Made by a program: the position numbers and the translations under genes. The notes below the pieces were generated by a model. The model did not search any database and was not told the origin of the DNA. It saw nothing but the letters and a program-made list of their open reading frames with translations. A stretch of DNA of 64,000 nt from Chrysopilus asiliformis. Taxonomy: Eukaryota; Arthropoda; Insecta; Diptera; Rhagionidae. Shown one piece after another: positions 57,897 to 64,000 of the stretch; position 1 is the stretch's first letter; every line of letters begins with the position of its first letter. The stretch lies in contig OZ035962.1 of the NCBI GenBank assembly GCA_964034945.1, positions 91,766,327 through 91,830,326 of the forward strand. Direction: 5' to 3'.

Positions 57897-58015
57897 CCCA
57901 TTTTGGCCCAAATGGTCGGTTTACCGACCAGTACGTTAAGCAATTTTGATTATTATTCGTACCACATATAAGTCAAAGTTGCAATTATGAAAACACGAGG
58001 CCGGGCCAAAATGGG
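57897..58015. mobile_element. TTAA-flanked piggyBac-type MITE
   Basis: A 119-bp element with ends CCCATTTTGGCCC and GGGCCAAAATGGG, and TTAA on both sides (57893-57896 and 58016-58019). An internal GGTCGGTTTACCGACC palindrome follows the left end. Noncoding. Confidence 0.8.
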
Positions 58016-60996
58016 TTAAGGGAAAATTTACCATAACTTAATAACCAAATTTCAAGATTTTTTTCGGTGTCGGAAAAAATCTACAAATCAACATTTTCTT
58101 GTAAAGCGGATCAAAATAAACACTTTAAAATTTTGCCATACATCAAATTTAAATTTTAGAATCCTTTTCAAATCCAAGTTGAATTTTCTAATAAAAAGAT
58201 ACCATGACTTTAGAATCACTGCATGTAGGGTATTTCAAAATTGCTTTTTGGACAATTGTAGCTTGTTTTATGTTTTTGCTAATCCCAAAAATAGATACGA
58301 AATGTCGAAATGTCTAGCAAAATAATGTGTTGTGATGTGGAATTACAAGCGCGTTCTGACTCACTAAATTTTAATTCTCCGATTTTGATAGCGTGCGATT
58401 TAAAGGCGTTAACTGGTTGTCGTGAAAACCCCCACACCTACCCTTTGTTAGCTTTGATCAAAACGAAACCCCATCAAAACATCAAATATGATCAATGCTA
58501 ATTCTAAGCTTAACTCAAAATAACCAGTGGTAATTAGTCATAAGATGCCATATGAGGACATCATTTGAATTTGAACGAATAAAATTAACTACCGGTTATA
58601 AGACAAAAAAATACCGCATTTATTTAACACAAATCTCGTGATGTTTGAATCACCAACATGTTTCTATGCGTTGTGGAATTTTTATTGCTTAATAATGCAT
58701 TAATAAGTGACAAAAGCGACAATGAAATGCACTCCCGGATTAGCCTTTGACTTCGTCATTTCAGGGAACCTCTTTGGGTCGCCGACATATCATCTTTTCA
58801 TTTTCTTTGAAATAGCACTTTGACTGATGACACAATATTAAATTTCCCGCAGCATAAAACATTAGCGGAAATAGCACGTTCGTACGTTTTCCAGACATTT
58901 CTCCCGAAGCGCTTTTTCACTGGATGTTTTGAGAACGAGGCCAAACGTGCAACCAGGAGCTGCAATTTTCTAACCCACGGGATGAAGAATCGTGAACAAA
59001 CGGAGGGAATTTCCTTAATTCACCGACTTTCTATGACTTATAAAAAATGCCGAACATGCCTTCAGGAAAACTTCGTCTCGTGAGGATGAATACGAAACGA
59101 ACAAATTGGGATATGGTGTGATAAAAAATGCTAAAAATTTCATTAAAATTTTTCATATGTATTAACGGAAGATATTTGAAAAGCTAATTTTTGCGTGACG
59201 TTTTTTGTGTACATATTCTAATTTTCAAGGATTTGACGTTAGAGCGAGAGGATTCCGTATAGGGGAGAGTGGGAATACACATTCAAAATTTGTTGGAGGA
59301 CTACTAAATCTAATTATTAAAATTTTATCAAAATCTGTTTAAAGATTTTGGTGGTATATGAAGAGGGGTTTAGAGGGCAGAGGTTATTTGCGTTCCTTTA
59401 TGGAGCTGTCCATAAAATACGTCACACGTTTTGAGGGGTGTCTGCGAGGGTGTGACGGCGCTCTAAACTCCATACAAAGTATTGCAAAAACTTTCAGTAC
59501 TGCAGTATTCTAAATAGAAAATTGAAATCCCTTCTGTTAAAAAATTGAAATGCGGTTCATAAACCAAAATATTGTTCATAAGACGTGGTAATCCGTGGGC
59601 TCAAAAACCGAATCCTTTAAAAATGAAAAGTATTGCGAAAAAAATGAAAAGTATTGCGGTGTCTAAATGGAAAATTTAAATCCTGCGGCTGTTAAAAAAT
59701 TGAAATGCGGTTCATAAACCAAATTATTGTTCATAGGCCGTGATAATTCGGGCGGTCAAAAGAGCCTCATAAATCGAATCTTTAAAAAATAAAACGTAAA
59801 ATAATTTTTACCAAATATCTATGTTTCGTCTGATTGGATTTCTTAAAGATTCAAAATGATTAGGAACTTCTAATTTCCTTCCCAGGAAACAATAAAACAT
59901 TTGGGAATTTCCTTGACACCTTACGATCTACACTGCAATTACTGTGGGAAAGTTATTAACACTTTTCAAGGAATTTTTATCCTAATGCAATTTTTTTAGG
60001 CAGTAAGGTTGACATCGGCATTGGCGAAATTGACATTTTACAATGTCAGAAAACGTGACAGTAAACAAAGGCAACAATTTTTTTTAGCCTGAACAGATGA
60101 CTAAGATTCTTATACCTGTTCAATTATGCGGTATGCGGGGGCAGATTTTTCTTTTTGTTTAGATTTTCTTTTAATTTTTTTGTCATAGCTTAACAAGTGT
60201 GGGAATTTGCGTGACTCTTTGGTAGTCATTTTTTATGACCTTTCCATTGTCCTAGGGTGCAATTTGTTGCGTGCACGTGAGATCAGTAATATTTAAGCCG
60301 ATAAACAAATGGAAAATACCAGACATTGTAATCAGTACCTAATTGTAATTATAAAGGTCTTTATGCTAATGAGCACCCGCACATTGAAATTAATTTGCAG
60401 TTTCCATTACCACCAACGAATAAGTTACCCACTCGTTGTAAACATTTTAATGATTTTCCGTCATAACCAGGCCAAGTGCAGAGGTTATCATTTCAAGGTC
60501 TCCAAAAATTAAAAACAGTACATTAGGAACAAAAAAAAATTTTTTTATTAATTTTTTAAAACATTTACATGGTCAATTAATTTGTAATTCGAATTTATGG
60601 GTGGCAAAACACTGATTATTATTTAATAAAATTATAATACAACTTGCTAGTGAATTTTTTGCTAGAGAATTGTTAGATAGCAGCAATATTCGTAATTTTT
60701 GTAGAACTCGGAAATTTAATTTCTCAAACACGTCAATTTTTTCCACTCTTTTAAGAAATCACTGTTGTTTTTTTTTTTTATCAAAATGGTGCTAAAAGCT
60801 TTGAAACAATGATCGGTTTCGATTCTCAGGAATTTAGACTACCGGCATTTTTCCATTAAAACCATAGGTTTTTGTTTTGAATATTTGTTATATATTTGGA
60901 ATCTACGAATTGCGTGCGGTAACCGAAATCGTCTGTTCACCCCGGCAATCTGAAAGTTAAAGTGGATTTTTTTGGCTTGGAGGCCAATGTAAGTTA

Positions 60997-61576
60997 TAAA
61001 GGATCTTTCAACAAGGACATAACAATTTTGTATTTTAATAAAAACGCACCCTAAAACTTTTTTTATGATCTGGCAATGCTAAAACGTCAGTCAAGGTTTA
61101 CATTTTTATCATGGTGAAGTTCACGAACGAGCAACGTTTCGAAATTATTAAAACTCACTACCGAAATTCTGAGTCCGATGAAATGATAATGAAAATGATG
61201 AAATGAAATGATGAATGAAATGATGGTGCGGTCGAATGGCCACTTCGCTCATGCGATTTAACGCCGTTGGATTTCTTTTTATGAGGTTATGTTAACTCGT
61301 TGGTTTATGCCAACAAACCAACAACGTTAGAGGAGCTCAGGAACAATATCGAACGCGAAATTACGAACGTTCCGGCCGATATGTGTGGAAGAGTGGTGGA
61401 AAATTGGCTCCAAAGAACCAATCAGCAAACGTGTTGAAAAATATGAACGACATCGAATTTCGTTCTTAAATGTAACATGTCCACTACACCTGGAATAAAT
61501 TTCAGCCCGATATCTCAATTATTCTGTGTTTTATTTAAATACAAAATTGTTATGTCCTTATTGAAAGACCCGATAT
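60997..61576 (+). mobile_element. Decayed mariner/Tc1-like element
   Basis: Inverted ends of about 35 bases (GG(A/G)TCTTTCAA(C/T)AAGGACAT... through AATTTTGTATTT) bound roughly 580 bp. After a start-like MVKFTNEQRFEIIKTHYRNS near 61111 most of the transposase is deleted. From about 61226 a frame reads DLTPLDFFL, stop, GYVNSLVYANKPTTLEELRNN, then NVPADMCGRVVENW, the typical end of an insect DDE transposase of this group. A short GATGAAATGAT slippage repeat marks the deletion point. Dead. Confidence 0.7.
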
Positions 61577-61725
61577 TTGATTTCTAACAGCCATTCCTGA
61601 TTTTTTCCCCGCTCTTTAGTTTTTTTTTCTACTTTTTTATACCACCCATATTTAACATAACTTGTTTTTTACTATTATTTTTCAATCCTTAAATTTTATC
61701 TTATTCAAAGTATTGAAATGTTTAA

Positions 61726-62248
61726 CCCATTAGTGCCCATGAGAAAACCATTGAATATTTTTAACACAAAAACCAATTTTTTCCTATAAAATAAACAAAA
61801 TAAAAAGAAAATTCTGGAAAAAAAAATTTGCGCGAAAATCTGTGGTAATAAGTTAACCCTTTCGATCCGGAACGGGACATATATGTCCCGGTCTATGTTT
61901 AAACCATCATGACTTTCAAAATAAGCAACAGAAATGGGACGAATGAGTCCCAATACGTAGTATATACGATTTGTAACGGTATTACTTTGTACATGTGACG
62001 ATTTTCATGAGAAGTATGTATATTCGCATTTTTGTCTCTAATACAGTTAAAAAATATTTGTATTTATTTCAGCAGCTTTCTGGATCGAAAGGGTTAAAGT
62101 AGCTTAAGTCGATTCTCAGGCGAAGCCAAAATGATCTAATGCAAATACAGATCAGTTTGGCTTCGTCTGAAAATCGGTTTAACCTACTTTAACTTATTAC
62201 CACAGATATATCCGGTGTACTCGTTGGAGTATAGCGGGCGTTCATGGG
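61726..62248. mobile_element. Three-layer MITE nest, outer TTAA-type element
   Basis: The outer element has ends CCCATTAGTGCCCATG and, inverted, CCCATGAACGCCCGC, with TTAA at 61722-61725 and 62249-62252. Within it is a palindromic MITE (61840-62208; ends TCTGTGGTAATAAGTTAA and inverse). The left arm of that MITE is broken at its own TTAA by a third element (61857-62093; ends CCCTTTCGATCC and GGATCGAAAGGG, TTAA at 61853-61856 and 62094-62097). Confidence 0.8.
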
Positions 62249-62279
62249 TTAATAACATTTGAGTTAACAGCAGAGATGG

Positions 62280-62510
62280 TTCGGCTTTGGTTCAAGAGGG
62301 AATTTAATCTTTTAACTTTGGTTTTGGTTACCAAAATTTAAAAAATTTGGTCCCGGTTTTGATTTCCAAAATTTAAAAAATGTGGTTCTGGTTTTAGTTC
62401 CCAAAATTTAAAAATTTGGCTCTGGTTTTGCTTTCTGAAATTTCAAAAATTTGATTTTAATTTTGGTTTTTGTCCTTGGTGGTATTTGGATTGGGGTTTT
62501 GGTTCCTATT
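62280..62510. repeat. Imperfect tandem repeat, about 43-bp unit
   Basis: Five or so decaying units follow the pattern TTTGGTTCTGGTTTTGGTTCCCAAAATTTAAAAA. A short relative near 16870-16945 has TTTTTGGTTTTGGTTC. T/G-rich on the plus strand, noncoding. Confidence 0.65.
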
Positions 62511-62778
62511 CAGTGATTATTACTTTTCCTGGTCATATTAGTTATATTTCTTGAGATACAGTGTACGGAAACAGTTTTTTGGGTAAATTAATTAACGTAA
62601 AAAAAGTTCTAGACTCTAAATTTGGTCGATTATCATATTAATATTATAAACGTTTTATTTGTGACCGAATTTCTCAAAAACTGCTGAACCGATTTTAATG
62701 AAACTTCACAATTGGGTTCAGAGTGTCATTGAAATGGTTATTGGCTATTCTGTTTTTCGAATGCTGCTGTTAAAAATA

Positions 62779-63411
62779 CAGTACAGTCGCGATTATATGT
62801 ACTCGCGATTATATGAACCTCGCGGTTATATGACTGCCCAAAAATTTGTATGAAGCCTCAATTATATGATCATTGCGAATCGAAAAAACCTCGATTATGT
62901 GATCATCGATATTATTGCGAGTAAATAACTGGATTTTTTTAAAAGGAGGATGCAGTGAACTTTGAGCTTAATGCTTGGACAAATGATATTGCAGATCTCG
63001 TTGAAGATTTTAGTGTAGATGAAGACGATTGTCAGCAAAGTGAGGATGACGAAATTTTTACTTTGAAAAAAATTATCACCCAAACAAAGGCGATCAAAGC
63101 TCTCAATATTGCAATGGATTGGGCTGTTGAGAACGACGTTGACTCAACAGAGATCGGAACGCTGCTAAGACTTAAAAAAAAGCTGTTTTAACAAATATAA
63201 GCAGCATTAGACAACAAAATTTATTAAAGTACTTTAACAAAATATAAATGTTTGTGAGAAGATTAAAAAATACTTAACACTTTAACCTTTGTTTGTATTA
63301 AACATAAGGAAACCTGAAAAAAAATACAAAATTTGACCCTCGGTTATATGAAAACCTTGATTATATGACCCACCCCAACATTAATTAGATCATATAATCG
63401 CGATTGTACTG
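62779..63411 (+). mobile_element. Internally deleted Tigger/pogo-type element
   Basis: Ends CAGTACAGTCGCGATTATAT and, inverted, CAGTACAATCGCGATTATAT are flanked by TA on both sides (62777-62778 and 63412-63413). Next to each end GATTATATGA-like units repeat several times, as is usual for pogo/Tigger ends. An open stretch at about 62943-63191 encodes the acidic C-terminal tail of a transposase (ELNAWTNDIADLVEDF, then a helical Lys-rich end). The DNA-binding and DDE parts are gone, so it is non-autonomous at 633 bp. Confidence 0.82.
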
Positions 63412-64000
63412 TATATATTTTGTCATACGTCGTAGGGCGGGGATGAATGCCAGCTTTAAGATAATCCAGAGGAACATCAGGTATTTGGTAAGTTTCAAGA
63501 AGGCGCCAGCTGGAAAATGTTGGGGATCACTACTGTAGGACATGTTTTGTGATTTGTTATTTTAAACTTGTATTGCCTAAAAAAACGTTTTATGTCCAAA
63601 AAATGCAAGTTTTATCTATAGAAAAGTAAATTAAACGATGACAAACATGTGTTGTAATTTTGTCTAGACGATTTTAAAACTCTGGCTCCGAATAAATTTC
63701 TACAGTAAAGGTTAGTTCAATTAATAATTCAAATTTCTTCGACAATCCAATAAATCAAGTTGACATTACAATTGGTGACTGTTAGCTGTTAATTTGAATA
63801 AACTGCAAAAATTCGAAGGGAGAAACATTTCATCAATATTTATTCGTTCAGTTATTTTTACAAACTTAAAATTTTAATACGATTCGCTGTTAGTTGCAAG
63901 TAATTGCAAATTATTTTATATTCATGATAAGCATCCCACTTAACTTACGTATACGTTGGAACATCGAAAATTTACAGCAAAAGCGATGGATACCTACTTG

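Larger units (their letters stand above)
45628..64000. other. Presumed first intron of the formin-like gene
   Basis: No further coding exon was recognised on either strand. The stretch is a mosaic of repeats (listed separately) and repeat-free islands that are less AT-rich, chiefly about 49330-50090, 50440-50720, 54060-54760 and 58730-59100. Those islands carry open frames on both strands, without a recognisable domain, and may be regulatory. 59500-60990 and 63420-64000 hold nothing I can name. Confidence 0.5.

Overview
The window is animal nuclear DNA, AT-rich, with GT-AG introns, and almost certainly comes from an insect. The gene set (Dark, serendipity alpha, Ttc7, a Frl-type formin) points to a dipteran, perhaps a lower fly with a repeat-rich genome; the species cannot be named from this sequence. 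I could place seven protein-coding genes, mostly by joining exons by hand and requiring every junction to keep phase.

Layout. (1) 1-2561: repeats upstream of the first gene. (2) 2562-17952 (+): Dark, the fly Apaf-1 homologue (CARD, NB-ARC, WD40), 14 coding exons, 1425 residues, with introns full of transposon debris, including a Penelope-like retroelement. (3) 17953-27497: AT-rich intergenic DNA ending in a three-layer transposon nest, an intact mariner holding a Harbinger-like element that holds a hAT-like element. (4) 27498-31640 (+): a serendipity-alpha-like gene, 8 exons, 604 residues. (5) 32009-33178 (+): a single-exon coiled-coil protein. (6) 33179-36678: palindromic MITEs and a Harbinger-like element. 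(7) 36679-41504 (-): Ttc7, scaffold of the plasma-membrane PI4-kinase complex, 8 exons, 817 residues. (8) 42192-42773 (+): an MPLKIP/TTDN1-like gene, divergent from Ttc7. (9) 42915-43810 (-): a REXO4-type DEDDh exonuclease, convergent with the previous gene. (10) 45400-45627 (+): the first coding exon of a formin-like (Frl/FMNL) gene whose remainder lies beyond the window. (11) 45628-64000: probably its first intron, with a 1.15-kb polypyrimidine tract, several MITE families, a non-LTR remnant, a decayed mariner and a deleted Tigger element.

The genes do not form one pathway. Dark assembles the apoptosome; serendipity alpha and Frl act on cortical actin; Ttc7 helps place PI4-kinase at the plasma membrane; MPLKIP and REXO4 belong to nuclear RNA metabolism. 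The most unusual material is the transposon stratigraphy, the degenerate nucleotide-binding motifs of Dark, and the many-exon structure of serendipity alpha. I found no CRISPR array, rRNA, tRNA or bacterial-type operon.
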